From Strigops habroptila (Eukaryota; Chordata; Aves; Psittaciformes; Psittacidae): a stretch of DNA of 64,000 nt. The stretch is taken from NCBI RefSeq assembly GCF_004027225.2, contig NW_022651105.1, forward strand, positions 503,772 to 567,771. Reading direction: 5' to 3'. Below are positions 47,401 to 60,199 of this stretch, one piece after another. The notes beneath the pieces are model-generated. The model was not told where the DNA came from. It saw only the letters and a list, made by a program, of their open reading frames with translations, and did no database searches. Position numbers and translations under genes: made by a program. Position 1 is the first letter of the stretch. Every line of letters starts with the position of its first letter.

Positions 47401-49118
47401 GAGCATATCCATACAGGCAGAATGCTACTTTGGGCATCTCGATTTTTTCTCTCTTCCCCATCTTTTTGAATACCATAATTGCACTTAATCAGCATGAAAG
47501 GTAACCAAAATATCCATCTCAATTCCCTTAAATGTTCACGACTAAAATATTGCTCATCAGCAACTCCTCAACACCAGGAGTTTAATGGGCAAAGTCTAAG
47601 GCAGCCATTGTCTCTCATTCCCTCCTTTATAGTTACTGCTTGCAAGACAGCTCTCATTAGACAGAGTATGTCAAATTAGTCTATCCTTTTTCCTTACTTC
47701 CACTACCTCCTTCACAGAGGTATGAGCAGGGGTTAGGGTTACCTGTACACTAGTATGTCATCAGAAGAGCTGTTATACTGAATCTGGTACATCCGAATCC
47801 CAGGGAGGTGTTGCTGAGGTGGCCACTGGATAAGAGCAGAGGACGATGTCAGCTCAGCAACCACGACCACCTTCTCTTGCTGAGCCTTTGTTTCATTTGG
47901 AAAGCTTGACTTGGCAGAGATGAGAATATCTGAGGGGCCAGGCTCCACGTCTTTATCACAGTTGGTACTGTTAGCAAGGTTAGGGTATGGGGTAACAAGG
48001 AGCTCGACTGGAGCTGTCGACTCTCCCGCAGCATTGGATGCTATGCAGGTAAATGTGCCCTTGTCAGTCAGAGAAGTAACCAGAATATCAAGAGTACCAT
48101 TCTCATAAGAAATCGTCCTAGATGTGTTAGAGACCAGCTTCCCATCGGGTGAGATCCAGCGAACATAGGGATCTGGATCACCAACAGCTTTGCACTTCAA
48201 AGAGATGCTTTGGCCTTCTGTTGCTGTTAGTTTGGGGGTTCGGTGCGTTATCATCGGGGGTTCACAGACAAATTCCTCCTCTTTAATAGACCAAAAGTAT
48301 TTGCCCATCAGTTCTGGTGGAGAGGCACAGGTTTCTAGATCATCCTCTCTGGTAAGACGTCTCAGCCACACGAGTTCACAGTTGCAGTGCAAGGGATTCC
48401 CTCCAAAGCTAAGCACCAGGGATGACAGTGGAGATCCTTTAGACTTGGTGTACACAGGTATTCTGGAAAACAAAGGATCAGGAGGGATCTTTTTCAACTT
48501 GTTGGAGGTCATGTCTAGACGGGCAAGTTTGTGAAGGTTGGAGAAGATTCCCTCTGGCACAAACTCAATGAGATTATGATCCAAACTGATTGTATTGACA
48601 TTAGAGAGTTTGGCAATGGTTTCCCAAGGAACATTAACAAGATTGTTGTAGGACAGATCCAGGTCTTCAATTGTTTCAATAAAGTCATCCAGTGACCCAG
48701 GAGAAATATAGTTTAATTGGTTGTTACTGAGTATTAAATGCCGAAGGTTAATTAAACCTTTGAAATGATCTTCATTGATGTAAGTCAGTCTATTACTATC
48801 CAAGTGTAAGGCGTGAAGGCCTTTAAGATCAAAAAATGCATAAGGCATGATTTGACTTATTGTATTCCTTGATAGTGTCAAGTGAATTAGATTAGTCATG
48901 TTTGCAAAATCTTTCCTCCTAAGTGTAGTGATAAAGTTATCCATTAACCTTAGTTCTGCTGTTCTTCTGTCAATACTGGGGGGCACAAAGAGAAGCCCTG
49001 TCTTCGTACAGAGAATTGTGAAGGATGGAGACAGGTTTTGGCACATGCATCTTTTGGGACACATCATGGCCTTCACAGCTGTGCTAATAACCAGTAGATA
49101 GACAACCAGCCTTTCCAT
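37988..49118 (-). CDS. LRFN3: LRFN3 (SALM4): leucine-rich repeat and fibronectin type III synaptic adhesion molecule
   Basis: Two coding exons (49118-47743 and 38498-37988) join as AG|G, an arginine codon, into a 628-residue type I membrane protein. Human LRFN3 has, to my recollection, the same length. Layout: signal peptide ~1-17; LRRNT ~18-50; leucine-rich repeats ~53-215; LRRCT ~241-287 ([15 protein letters not shown]); Ig-C2 ~288-375 with cysteines 309 and 358; FN3 ~415-508; transmembrane ~524-547 ([17 protein letters not shown]); short tail with [11 protein letters not shown] proteins act at neuronal contacts in synapse formation and neurite growth. LRFN3/4/5 lack the C-terminal PDZ ligand of LRFN1/2, and the tail here (ending EALP) also lacks it. 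LRFN3 is preferred over LRFN1, 2, 4 and 5 because of [40 protein letters not shown] and VVDLDCD. The paralogue call rests on remembered family sequences. Confidence 0.86.
39190..39506 (-). mobile_element. CR1 fragment in the LRFN3 intron
   Basis: Starts AATCATAGAATCAACCAGGT and continues through TCCAGTCCAACCGTTCCCCA and GGCAGCCTGTTCCAATGCCT. It belongs to a different CR1 subfamily from the copies in the duplicated units. Confidence 0.85.
41009..41069. repeat. AT-rich microsatellite
   Basis: TA repeats with interruptions in the LRFN3 intron. Similar tracts lie at 58177-58225 and 61845-61897. Confidence 0.7.
42027..42553 (-). mobile_element. CR1 fragment in the LRFN3 intron
   Basis: AGAATCATAGAATGGTTTGG, then CAACCTGGCCTTGAACACTG, extending over 500 bases into the CR1 body (TTCTCCAGGCTGACTCAGCC). 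Confidence 0.88.
42664..43005 (-). mobile_element. CR1 fragment in the LRFN3 intron
   Basis: CACAGAATCCTAGAACAGTC and TTAAGATCCTCCAGTTCCAA mark a second CR1 in the same orientation, about 110 bases beyond the previous one. Confidence 0.88.
44261..44388. mobile_element. LTR-like or MITE-like fragment with 14-bp inverted ends
   Basis: GTGGTTTAAACCCA at 44261-44274 is repeated inverted at 44375-44388. Inside is a perfect hairpin, GTAACTCAGC (44279-44288) and GCTGAGTTAC (44294-44303). The left end resembles the start of avian ERVL-type LTRs as I remember them. No target duplication is evident. Confidence 0.45.
47030..47347 (+). mobile_element. CR1 3' end in the LRFN3 intron
   Basis: AAGGGGGCTACAAGGATGCT through CACACTATGACTCTATG. 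It ends about 400 bases from the splice donor of LRFN3 coding exon 1. Confidence 0.88.
47743..49118 (-). CDS. LRFN3: LRFN3 coding exon 1 (signal peptide, LRRs, Ig, first half of FN3)
   Basis: Starts at the ATG 49118-49116, giving a hydrophobic signal peptide ([17 protein letters not shown]). An in-frame ATG 16 codons upstream lies within the pyrimidine-tract and acceptor region and is not used. The exon itself begins at 49137, after TTTAG at 49141-49138, so the 5' UTR continues in an upstream exon that I could not locate. It ends at 47743 with donor GTAACC. The exon carries every LRR, the LRRCT, the Ig domain and the FN3 domain down to residue 459. Confidence 0.92.
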
Positions 49119-50814
49119 CGTAAGAAAAATAACAGACCTAAAGGGGGAAAAGAAGAAGAAATGCATGTAAATATATTTAAAGTAGGTCTCGGAAATAGGT
49201 TTACATTGAAGTTTTCATTACAAGTCCACGTGTGCAAACTGGAAACACCTTCCAAAGACAGTAGTGAACTTACCAGCTCATTTTAACTTGGCTGTCTTTA
49301 GAGCTAAGAGCTTCAAGTTCTGTGCTAGTTTGGCTCTGCTCTCCTCCTGACAGCAACATGTTAGGTTGACTGTGAGGCAGCAGTCCATCACTACTGCTGC
49401 TCTGGGATGCACTAACAGGGTTATCTACTTACTAGCAGCTCTTCACAACCACCAATGTTGACAGTTGTAGTTTAATAGGTGGAACAAAACAAGATGTGAA
49501 GCTGAGACTTGATGAGAGGAATGTGAGAGGGGAAAGCAAATAAATACACAGGGGTTTTTAGGTTCAGAGTACCAGGTACTTAACTTTACACAGATCCAAC
49601 TGTTTGCTGAGGCCAGAACCTCATTTCACCCCACGTATCACTCCATCACCTTGTGATTATACTCCCCTCACTTCTTTTGCCATTACAGATGTCCAACAGC
49701 TTTTTTAGCTTACCCTTCAAGCTCATCTATGACCTCGTCCTGGGTTCAAGTCCTTCTGAGGAGTGAGCTCTTTGCAGAAATGCATGTTTTAAGGACAAGG
49801 GTTTATTTCTCCCCCAGGAGGTGGCAGAGGTCTCAGACTTCTACAGCAAATAAGAAGGAGAAATACCTTTAAAGGCATTTCTAAGGTTGTGTTTAAGCAG
49901 AGATGTGGGGGTTTTTCTATGTAGCACAGGTAACAGCTTTAGTAAAATAAATGCCATAATTACACATGGTCTTCATCAATGAAATTACCTCTGTGAGATC
50001 TTGTGTCTGCCAAGTTATTTCCCACTGTATCTGAAGCGCTTTGCCTGCTATAGCAAAGATAGACTTTTATTTCTGCTTTACCTCCAGCTTGCTGGAAAAT
50101 TGCTAAGCATTAAGTGTGGTGACTCAAGCAACCATGAGAGCTGAAACTCTCAGCCGGTAATGTAAAGAAAGTATGTGTTTCATACGAGCGTCCTGGAACA
50201 ACCCAATTCCAAACTCCAGTTGGCAAATCCTACTCCAAAAGGAAGGGTAGTGGGTTTCTGCAGCAGAGCACATATAGTTTTATTTGACATATAAGTTCCA
50301 GCACACCAGAAATCACAGCTGGTTAAAGATAGTTTCATAGGGCAATTTCTTCATAGGGTGAACAAATGCAGTGTAAGAATAACCAACTACATTAAGAACA
50401 AGAAATGCAACATAAGACATGCTCAGTTAAGCACAGAGTCGGAGACAACAGCATCATCTGCTGAGTCAGCTACCTGTGAGAGAGACTTACCAAAGCCTTT
50501 GATTACAAGGGCACAATTTGCTTTAAGTCAGCAGATTCATATGGTATGTTTGGTTTTGGGTTTGATTTGTGAGTTGGTTTGGTTGATTTTAATGATTTCC
50601 ATGAGCTAGAGCCCATTTACACAGCAACAGGTCTATAAGATACAGATTTACAGTATCACAGTTGCAGAATGTGAACCTTAGTCTGGGTAGATCAAATTTA
50701 TAGCTTCACAGCAGCTGCATGAAATACAACCAACTCAACAGCCCTCAGACAAAGAACTTTGAAATGGAATTCTTAGCACTGAGTTTTCATCCCCTACTTG
50801 TGGGCAGCGGGTCA

Positions 50815-51361
50815 AGGTGGGGATTCTCCCACTCTACTCTGCCCTGGTGAGATCCCACCAGGAGTCCTGCTCTGGAGTCCTCAGCACAGGAGGGACATGG
50901 ACCTGGTGGAGTGAGTCCAAAGGAGGCTACAGAGATGCTGCGAGGGCTGGAGTGGCTCTGCTCTGGAGCCAGGCTGAGAGAGCTGGGCTGGGTCAGCCTG
51001 GAGAAGAGAAGGCTCCTGAAGAGAAGACCTTAGAGCAGCTCTGGTGCCTAAAGGGGCTACAGGAAACCTGAAGAGAGGCTTTGGACAAGGGATAGAGGGA
51101 CAGGACAAGGGGGAATGGCTTTAACCTGCCAGAGGGGAGATTGAGATGAGATCTCAGGCAGAAGTTCTTCCCTGTGAGGGTGGTGGAACACTGGAATGGT
51201 TTGAATGCAAAAGCCATGGCTGCCCCACCCCTGGCAGGTTGGATGGGGCTTGGAGCAACCTGCTCTAGTGGAACTTGTCCCTGCCCATGGCAGGGGGTTG
51301 TGTTAGGTGACTTGAATGGTCCTTTCCAACCTAAATATTCTATGATGATCCTATGATTCTA
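50815..51361 (+). mobile_element. CR1 fragment upstream of LRFN3
   Basis: TGGTGAGATCCCACCAGGAG through TTCTATGATGATCCTATGAT. Confidence 0.88.
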
Positions 51362-53102
51362 CTTACACCAGTGTCATGTAGAAGTGATAGCCACTTTCCT
51401 CCATCACAAGGCAGCTTTCGAGAGGGATGTGCAACCATTGAAAAGCATTATAACTGCCCCATGAGTGCTTCAGCTAAACCTGCACAAAACATGCCCAAGA
51501 TCACTCCCATGACCTTCCACATTTACGTTTACAAGCTGCACAATGCAAACTGTGCTGCGCTATATGATCTGGCTACAGGTCACCAAAGTCCTGCACCCGG
51601 TGAGTAACAATCCCCTGCACCAATCTATGCCAAACACACCTAGAGAGAACGTTGTACAGAGATTTCAAACCACGTATTCTACACCTCACTGCAAAAGCTT
51701 ATCTGACTCCAGTCTTGGGTACAAGAAGAAACGGTCCCAACACTTCAGTTTCATGGCACTTCTTGGATGATCTTTCCTTAGTGATCAAGACTGCTGGAGC
51801 AGCATTTTCCTACAGCTTAGCAACCCCAAAGGACTTAGTGTTGCCACTAAAAAGGTACACACTTCTCATAAATATGAGGAAATATGTTGAGGCAGCTCTA
51901 TTATGCTGTTTAAGGACTCAAAGATTCTTTTCAAGTAGTGGAAATGAAAGAGTGGAAACAAGCAGTGGCAGGAGGTGAAGAGAATGTCAGGTGTGAGAAA
52001 GGTGGGAGAAGAAGGAAGCAACAAAAACTCCAATCATTAGGAATTTCTTACTCAAGTCTTTGAATGTCAGACGAGTCTTCAAACCATTAGAACTCACCCA
52101 CTTTCTCTGCACGAAACAAATGCATTTGCTCTTCACCAAACCACACTTAAAGGGCTGACATATTAACTGGGGGGTTTTGATCATGCTTAGACCTTCCGCA
52201 AGCTACTCAAAAGGACCAATGTCATTGCACTAAGTCCTCTATCAATTCTTCTTCCTTTCCAGTGCCGATTCATGAACCCTCATATGTTTGACACTTATTT
52301 GTATACCTCAGAGTGAGGCATTTGGTGGTGTAGAAAAGGACAAGGCAGCCCTTTCCCAGCGCCTCAAGGAGCAGAATCACAGTTGCTATTAGCTGGGGAT
52401 CCACCTGCTGTGGCAGTCCCTCAATTGCACAGCTCCTACATGAGCTTTAATAGCAGGGCTGCGAAAACCCTTCTGAGTTCAAAGCTAGAAGGCAAATTTA
52501 GGGGAAATCCTTGGAAAAATGGCAGTTTTCTCTGCAGAATTATATACTAATTTTATGAGTTAGTAAAGCCTCCTGCATAGGAAAGAGCTTTAGCATCACA
52601 ATTGGAAGTGGCAGTGCACAGGGTTGTAAAATGAAATACTGGGTGTGCAGCTCCGGTTGTACACCGCCACGGCACGCGATGCCCAGTAGGAAACTGCTCC
52701 GGGATAAAGCAGTTGGGCTTTACTTGCTTACTACTGGTGTAAGCATTCATATTGCAGATAACATCACACTACTGAAATGCAAACTAAACAAACCCCCCTA
52801 AAACCCACCACACACACTACAGCAATTGCTCCCCACATACTACTACTTTCTGAAGCCACTTCTGCAGATCCCATTCTTGTGATTGGTACAGACTATTAAC
52901 TGACCCTAACCAGACCACAGTCATTATACGACTTGATGTTATTTGGAGATATATTCAGCTGCAACATCAAGGAAACTGCATGGAACCATCTGTAGAAGAT
53001 TGACACCCCAAACCATACTATGAGGGATTGAGCAGGGAACACAAGAAATGTTGACCTTATTTGCAGGCTCCTTCAGTGGCATTAAGAATCCCAGAGAACC
53101 AC

Positions 53103-53190
53103 AGAATCATTTAGGTTGGAAAAGAACTTTACGATCATCGAGTCCACTGCCAAGGCCACCACTAAACCATGTCCCTAAGCACCAGTCATG
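53103..53190 (-). mobile_element. Short CR1 tail
   Basis: AGAATCATTTAGGTTGGAAA and CCAAGGCCACCACTAAACCA, the 3' end of the CR1 subfamily also seen at 39190. Confidence 0.8.
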
Positions 53191-55699
53191 TTTTGCATCA
53201 CAGACACTATAAACTGCCATTGCTGCTGTAAAGAGAACAACATCTACTTCTCCCAGTGCCATCTGCTGCATTCCTGAGAAAGCATTCCTCAGCAATTCCC
53301 AGCATCCTCTTAAAATGCCATCACGGCATCCATCCCATGTGAACTGTGACCTCAATCCAGACAGTGCTGTCTGTGGGCCAAGCCTGCATGGGAGGGAATC
53401 CACTGCAATGAGCATAAGGGCCAGCTGTAGGAGGTGCTCCAAATGACTCACGTTCTTTGCTTTGAGTCACTGTTGAAGCAATGTTGGCTTCATACTAGGT
53501 GCCATGATGCTGTCTTCTTAAACAGGAATCATTATGCATCAGCTCTTCTCTCTCAAGTCACTGGAAGGGGGAAAAGCCAGGATTTTATGAAGCAAAACAC
53601 CAAGTAACGAAGCATTACTTTAGGCATTTGCTACGAGATGCTCAACACTAAGTGTTACCAACTCCAGGCTTTAACCAGCCCCAAATGTTTTACAATTGCT
53701 GACAGCTAATGACACTTCTAACAAGGCTGGCAGACAATAATTTCATTACAAATCCCATGCCACCACCGTTCCCACCATTCAAAGTCTAACAAGCATAAAA
53801 TTGCATGCTCAGTATGTATGCAGGCAGGTATGTCATTACTCTGACAAAGAAATGATAGTATTTGTAGACAGTACGTTAACAAAAGAATAATATTCAGATG
53901 AAAATCACCTTTGGTTCAATATGAAGTGGGTTGCATAGAAAAATAGTCTCTTTCTACAGAGAAATGCTTCATTCTTCTCAAACTTCCCTTCTTCCCTGTG
54001 GTTGTGCTTAGCACGTTGAAGATTAGTCACTGAGCAATGGATTTCAATGCAACCATTGTAAAGATAATCACTCTCCTCTGTGCTAACTCTTTCTAACTCT
54101 GTGTTAGGGAGTCGAGATCAGCATAACACCAAGAGTATTTATTTATTTATCCTTATGCAATTCCTTTCCTCTTTAAACAGTACAAAAGAAATCAAGTTAG
54201 CCCTTTGTGAGTGCCCAAAATTTAGTCCCTTAACAACAAGGAGGCTGCTTTCAACTGCTTCAGCAAGACTTGAAATAAATGCCTTTGCTTAAAAGGCAAG
54301 AAAAAACGTCTTTAAAAGAGGCATTTTAAGCAAAATTCACTTAAACTGAAGTCTTGCTCATTTGCATTTGAGGAATTAATGGGAACGTACACGTTGGTTT
54401 AGTGTTAATGCATCTGAAGAAGTCATTTGTTGCTGGCACTGACAGAAGTATACTTGAGTCTACTGGGATGGAAAAACTCTTCTGTAGGCCAGCAAAGCAT
54501 GCTTTATCAGCTGATCTCTGCAATGCATCACTGAAAGACATTGTTAGGCACTGGGAAGTCTCTTGCTGAAAACTGGCACTGATACCTCCTTGCTTTCCCT
54601 CTCATTTGCTGTTTCATTTCTCAAGAGCGTGTAACTGCCTTTATCTCTGACAGCTTTAGCACTTCTAAGGCAGCAGCACTTAGAAAGGGTATCACGTAAA
54701 AGGGAGGCATGTTCCCCTGAACACCTCATTTTGGGACAGGGCTTAGGCATGACCCTGTGGCAATATGCTTCTCCCTTCCCAATTTTTCTGCTTAATAAAT
54801 AGCCACCAGTGATGGTTGTGATGGCTGTATCTGGCTGTAGTTAGACTTTGAGGAGACAGATAGGAATACAATAGGTAAGGGCTATAAGTCTTGCTTAACA
54901 GGCTAGTTGAGCATGAACTGAAACACAGTTGGTAAGCAAATATGACTGTAAGTCAATCTTCTTACTCCATGAACAGCGGACAGCCCAGGGCCCATTGGGC
55001 TCTCCTGCACAGCAGCACACCAGGATCTTCCCTTGAGTAGAGATACCTCAAGGTTACTCCTCAAGGTTGAGAGAATCCTTGCAGTAACAAATCCTTGGTA
55101 ATTGATTAATAGCATGCTGAAACTTTTAAATCTTACTTAAGTGATATAAAGGATTGATTGTGTACATATAATCCTTTAGACAAACTGTTGACCAAGGCTG
55201 GACTAAGTCTGGATCCAGTCACAGCTAAACATCCTCTGAGAAAGAGTTTAAAATGCAAAGAGGTCCTTTTCCTCACAACTTAATAGGAGGGTGTCCTGAC
55301 AGTTTTGCTTCACCCCATCCTCTTTGCAGTACATAATCAAGTGTACCTTGCCAGTGAATCTTGTTAAGCCATTGTCACATTTACTATCAAACTTAGTTAA
55401 ATTATCAGTAGAGAACTGCTTGGTTTTTACCACTCAAACCTTCTTTTTCTGCTTTAGGAAAACCATGTCATAGTTTATCAAAGCAGCATCCAAAATTCCA
55501 AATCATTTTGGTAGCCCCACAAGCTCTACTACTGTCACAAAGAGGCAACCCACTGCCTGCAAATAGCAGAGCAAAAAAGGCAGGATAGAGAATGACCAAC
55601 AAGACGCAATCACTGCACCACAGGGCTCTGCTTTTGCAATGCAAGCACAACATTCAGGTGTTCCTCAGGGGTAGGTATTGAGACACACCCCCTCCTGCA

Positions 55700-56196
55700 T
55701 CCAGCTCTGGGGCAACAACAGAAGAGGGACGTGGAGCTGTTGGAGCGAGTCCAAAGGAGGCCACAGAGATGCTGCGAGGGCTGGAGCAGCTCTGCTCTGG
55801 AGCCAGGCTGAGAGAGCTGGGCTGGGGCAGCCTGGAGAAGAGAAGACTCCTTAAGAAAAGACCTTAGAGCAGCTCCAGTGCCTAAAGGGGCTACAGGAAA
55901 CCTGGAGAGGGGCTTTGGACAAGGGATGGAGGGACAGAACAAGGGGAATGGCTTTAGCCTGCCAGAGGGGAGATTGAGATGAGATCTCAGGCAGAAGCTC
56001 TTCCCTGTGAGGGTGGTGGGACACTGGAATGGGTTGAATGGAGAATCTGTAGCTGCCCCATCCCTGACAGTGTTCAAGGCCAGGCTGGATGGGGCTTGGA
56101 GAAACGTGGTCTAGTGGAACTTGTCCCTGTCTGTGGCAGAGGGGTTGGAATTAGGTGATCTTTAAGGTGCTTTTGACCCCAACCATTCTATGATTT
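55700..56196 (+). mobile_element. CR1 fragment upstream of LRFN3
   Basis: AGAGGGACGTGGAGCTGTTG through CAACCATTCTATGATTTA. Very close in sequence to the CR1 at 50815-51361. Confidence 0.88.
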
Positions 56197-56828
56197 ATTC
56201 AGCATTTCCCATCACCTCTACCTTGTGCTGGGACTTAAATCCACAGCAGAGCTGGGAGAAAAGAAAAATGCCAGTCTGTGCCATATGCTGCACAAAGTAA
56301 TGAACCCATATCACAAAGCTATGTACCCTTGCCCAGCATGAAGCAGTTTCCAAAGAGGCTTAGAAACCCCCCGGCCTCAAGATTAACGACGGCTTTATGA
56401 TGACTTTTTGAGTTGTAATTGTGCAGAACAATTGTGCCAAGCTTATTGTGTGTTCCTTTCCTTCTGGCTAACAATAGCTTCTATTAGCTTTGAAGCAGGA
56501 TCTCTCTCTACTGCCTTCCCTGATTTAATGCATTTAAGTGCATCTCACCAGATAACTGCACCATGCAAGGAAAAGATGGAGTATTCTCCTTTATTAACTT
56601 AAAGCTATAGAGACCATTCACTATCCAGTGTGATTATTAATCAGTTCATGCTACACGTGGAACTTACTCAACAGGCTCTACCACCATTCTTAATTTGCTT
56701 TACTAACTAGGATGGTCTTCAGGAAGCATATTTATGCTGCAGATATACAATTATTGCAGCCAAGCAAAGGTGTGCAGAGAAGCAATCTGATCCAAATGGA
56801 GCTTGCTGGGTGTATATTCTAAGATGAC

Positions 56829-57185
56829 ATAGAATAGAATCATAGAATGGTTTGGGTTGGAAAGAACCTGAAGATCATCTAGTTCCAACACCCTGCCATG
56901 AGTAGGAACACCTCGCACTAAACCATGTCACCCAAGACTCCATCCAGCCTGGCCTTGAACACTGCCAGGGATGGAGCATTCACAATATCCTTAGGCAACC
57001 CACTCCAGTGTCTCACCACCCTCACAGTAAAGAACTTCTTCCTTACGTCTAACCTAAACTTCCCCTATTTAAGTTTTAACCCATTACCCCTTGTCCTACA
57101 GTCCCTAATGAAGAGCCCCTAATGAAGAGTCCCTCCCCAGCATCCTTGTAGGCCCCCTTCAGATACCGGAAGGCTGCTGTGAGGT
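56829..57185 (-). mobile_element. CR1 fragment upstream of LRFN3
   Basis: AGAATCATAGAATGGTTTGG, then CAGCCTGGCCTTGAACACTG and a short internal duplication of CCCTAATGAAGAG near 57102-57130. Confidence 0.88.
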
Positions 57186-59185
57186 ATTAGATATATTAGA
57201 CATATTAGATCAAAACATTAATTGAGACAATACACACTTCAGACATCCGTATCAACCCAAAACCTTCAAGAAGGCAGCTCATGGACCACAGCACGTGGTG
57301 GTGTGCATGAGTTTTAGTCCAGCTTATGCTGCATTTGGCAGTGGCCAAAGCATGGCCAGTGCAAAGTTGATACGCCGCCTCTGAAGGACAAAAAGGAGGC
57401 CAAGAGTTAACCAAGACTGACATTCTTATTCAAAACACACAAGATCCAGCAGACTGGGGAAAGAAAAGAACCAGGCATGTTAAGCTTCACTTTGACCTTT
57501 GCAGATAAAGGATTCAGAAGTGTTTGTGGGAGGAAAACAAAATAATCGAGCTCCTCAAAGGCTGTAAAAAAACCAGAACATCAAGAATTACCACCATTCC
57601 CTTCAGAAATAAATGTTAAATATTTTTTTAGACAATAATCTGCCAAAAAACATGCTTAAAAGGCTACTCTTTCTGCAATATGAATCCCATGCAGCTGACC
57701 CCTATACCGCAAAATAGATCATTTTTCTCTATCACAATGAATTGACCTGAGAACTAGGCATCCCTCCGCTCCAGCACTGATTGCAGCTGAAGATCAGAAT
57801 TAGGAGTTGGCGGTGGTGGGGTTTTGTTGGGGGTTTTTTTTACAGTCTTCCTACACAGGAAGAGTCAACTGCTTTGGCAAGAGAGATGGACAGACGTTTG
57901 GCAGCCTTCAACAGAAAAGGAACAAATCTATAATCATACACGCATCTGCTATGGAGGAGACAAAACCCAATACTGGCTAGAAAAAGCAACTCCCTCTTGG
58001 CCACTCAAAAGCACCTCATTTGTGAAATGCTCCTAATCCTATAGAAAAGGATCAAAGTGGAGAGTGAGGTATGTAAAAGTTGAGATTGCCAGACAGGGAG
58101 ATGGGTTGTACCCTACAAATACAATAAGATAACAATGGAGCCCTACAATAACATCACAAACCAGGAGGAAAAAAATTTTTATATATATATATAATAATTA
58201 TAATAAATATAATATATATATAACTAAAATACAAAATTTACTCCAGAGCTGCCAAAAAGGACTGATAAAGTATTAATCTTAAACCTGACTTTATCTCACA
58301 GGAGATAAAGGTTGTCTAAAGAGACAAACCAACCCCAAGAATCTCTAAGCCTCTAGAGCTTTGCTTATTACTAGAGTTAAATATGACAAAGGAGGGGAAA
58401 GGGTTTAAACAACAAAGCCTCTGGTTTAGGTTTGGAGGGTTGTTGGGGGGTGGGGGTATTTTGTTAGTTGTTGGGGTTTTAAACTATTTTATATGGATTT
58501 TAAAGCTACAGAATGTCTTCTTGCTCCTCATATGCATAACAGGCACTGCAGGAGCTGTCAGGGAAGGCAGACTATTACACCTCTGGTTTTGTAGTTTATC
58601 TTGATTTCTGCAGCCTCCTCAGGATGAGGCAGTTTGTCTTTAGGACCCGGGCAATAAGAAACAACTCAAAAGGTTCCCATTTCAGAACAGGGCTAGGAAA
58701 TCCCAACTGAAACACGCTTGCTCCGACTCTGCAATCTCAGCTCTTCACAGCAGCACGGATTAGAGTTGGTTAATCCCCGACCATCCACAGAGGCCGTTTC
58801 TGCAGAGCTCTGCTGTAGCTAAAAGGAATATCCTTTTCCCCACTGGAGAAATTCCTTAAATGACAGCGCTTGGAGACAGAGTATTTTTAGAACTAAGAAA
58901 TGCACTGCTGAGCATCTCCAGTGAATGTTTAATCAGTGCTCAGTGAGCCTGGCTCAATGCGGTTTACAAGTGTTTGCATCCAAACATGGGGAGGGTGTTG
59001 GTTTTGGCTTTTTCTGAACACACCATATTCCTTTTCCTTCTCTCAGGGCAAGCGTGTGACTACAAAAAGAAGTGGAGAGCGCCTCTTGCTTAACAGCACC
59101 AGGTTCTTTCCTAGAAATCAGTACTAGGTACACCTTCGACCTGTTTATGTTGCACATCAATAAGCACATCGAAGTATTCTCATTT

Positions 59186-59480
59186 ATAGAATCACAGACT
59201 GGTTTGGGATGGAAAGGAGCTTAAGATCATCCAGTTCCAACCCCGCCAAGGGTGAATTTAATCAGGTCCCAAGGATCTGTGCACATCCAGGTTCCTTAGA
59301 TGATCTTGAATCTCATCCTCTCCCACAGTGGGCTTAAGGCCTTCACTTTCCCAAATGTCTTTTTGAGTGGCATGGCCAGAGCACTTGCTGGTAAAGATTG
59401 AGGCAAAGAAGTCATTGAGAACCTCAGCTTCTCCAAATCCAAACACTTTATGCCAGTTAAACTGCAACAGAGAGTCAACA
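59186..59480 (-). mobile_element. CR1 with an ORF2 reverse-transcriptase fragment joined to its 3' tail
   Basis: The minus strand encodes EAEVLNDFFASIFTSKCSGH followed by a NLDVHRSLGPD block, the segment that precedes the reverse-transcriptase core in CR1 ORF2. It then passes directly into the CR1 3' tail (59186-59252). Most of ORF2 is deleted, so the element is dead. Confidence 0.75.
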
Positions 59481-60199
59481 CCACCAAGAAAATCCAGAAC
59501 ATTAAAAGATACCATACACAATGATTTCCAACACTAAACTTCCCTAATTCAAGAGGAAAAGGAGCTAGTGGTTCAGGGCAAAAGCATGCACCACTATTCA
59601 TATTGAATAAGGGTCTCACCACCCTCATTCTCCCAAAAAAGTATGGTATATGTGAATTAATATTAGAAATAGAAAACTAGTTGGAATTGTCCAGCACACA
59701 AGGACTTCACAAGCACCAGAAAGCTGTTTTTTGCTCCAGCATCTGGCAAGCAAAAGGGATTCCAGCTCCACAGGCACCATTATTTAGCACAATTCCCACA
59801 CACAAAGAATTGGGGTTGGTGGGAAGTACTTTTCTGCCCTCCACATAACACAGAGCAGGTATGCCAGCTCGCAACCATTAAGTATGCTGCTGTACAGCTC
59901 TCGTGGCACTCCCTTCCTTTCCCCATCAATATTTAACTCTCAAGGCCTCATTTTATGCATGGGAAGGATCGGCTGTGCCTGAACCATTCCCGACAAGTGT
60001 TGGCTTTCATTTTCAAATCCTCATCTATCATAGGAAACCTCTCCACACTGCTCTTGCCACCATGACATACCCTATGGCAGCACACCAGCTCTTACAACCC
60101 ACTGAATTAAAGCAAACAAGACCCTCTGCTCAGTCCCTCCGCCTTCTCCAGGGAGATCCTCAACCCCTCTTGACTGTATTCTGCATGCAGATGAGTAGG

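Larger units (their letters stand above)
38499..47742 (-). other. LRFN3 intron
   Basis: About 9.2 kb between donor GTAACC and acceptor TTCCAG. It contains four CR1 fragments, the 44261-44388 element and AT microsatellites. No further exon is needed, because the two coding exons join in frame. Confidence 0.75.

Noticed and set aside
47723-47742. Telomere-like GGGGTTAGGGTTACC at the LRFN3 splice donor
   Set aside because: Only two units, and part of it is the donor itself; most likely coincidence.
37988-49118. LRFN gene considered as LRFN1 or LRFN5
   Set aside because: Several positions resemble LRFN1 ([14 protein letters not shown]), but the 628-residue length, missing PDZ-type C-terminus and the [14 protein letters not shown] and LANSTNCD motifs favour LRFN3. 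LRFN5 would be expected to be nearly identical to its mammalian form, and this is not.
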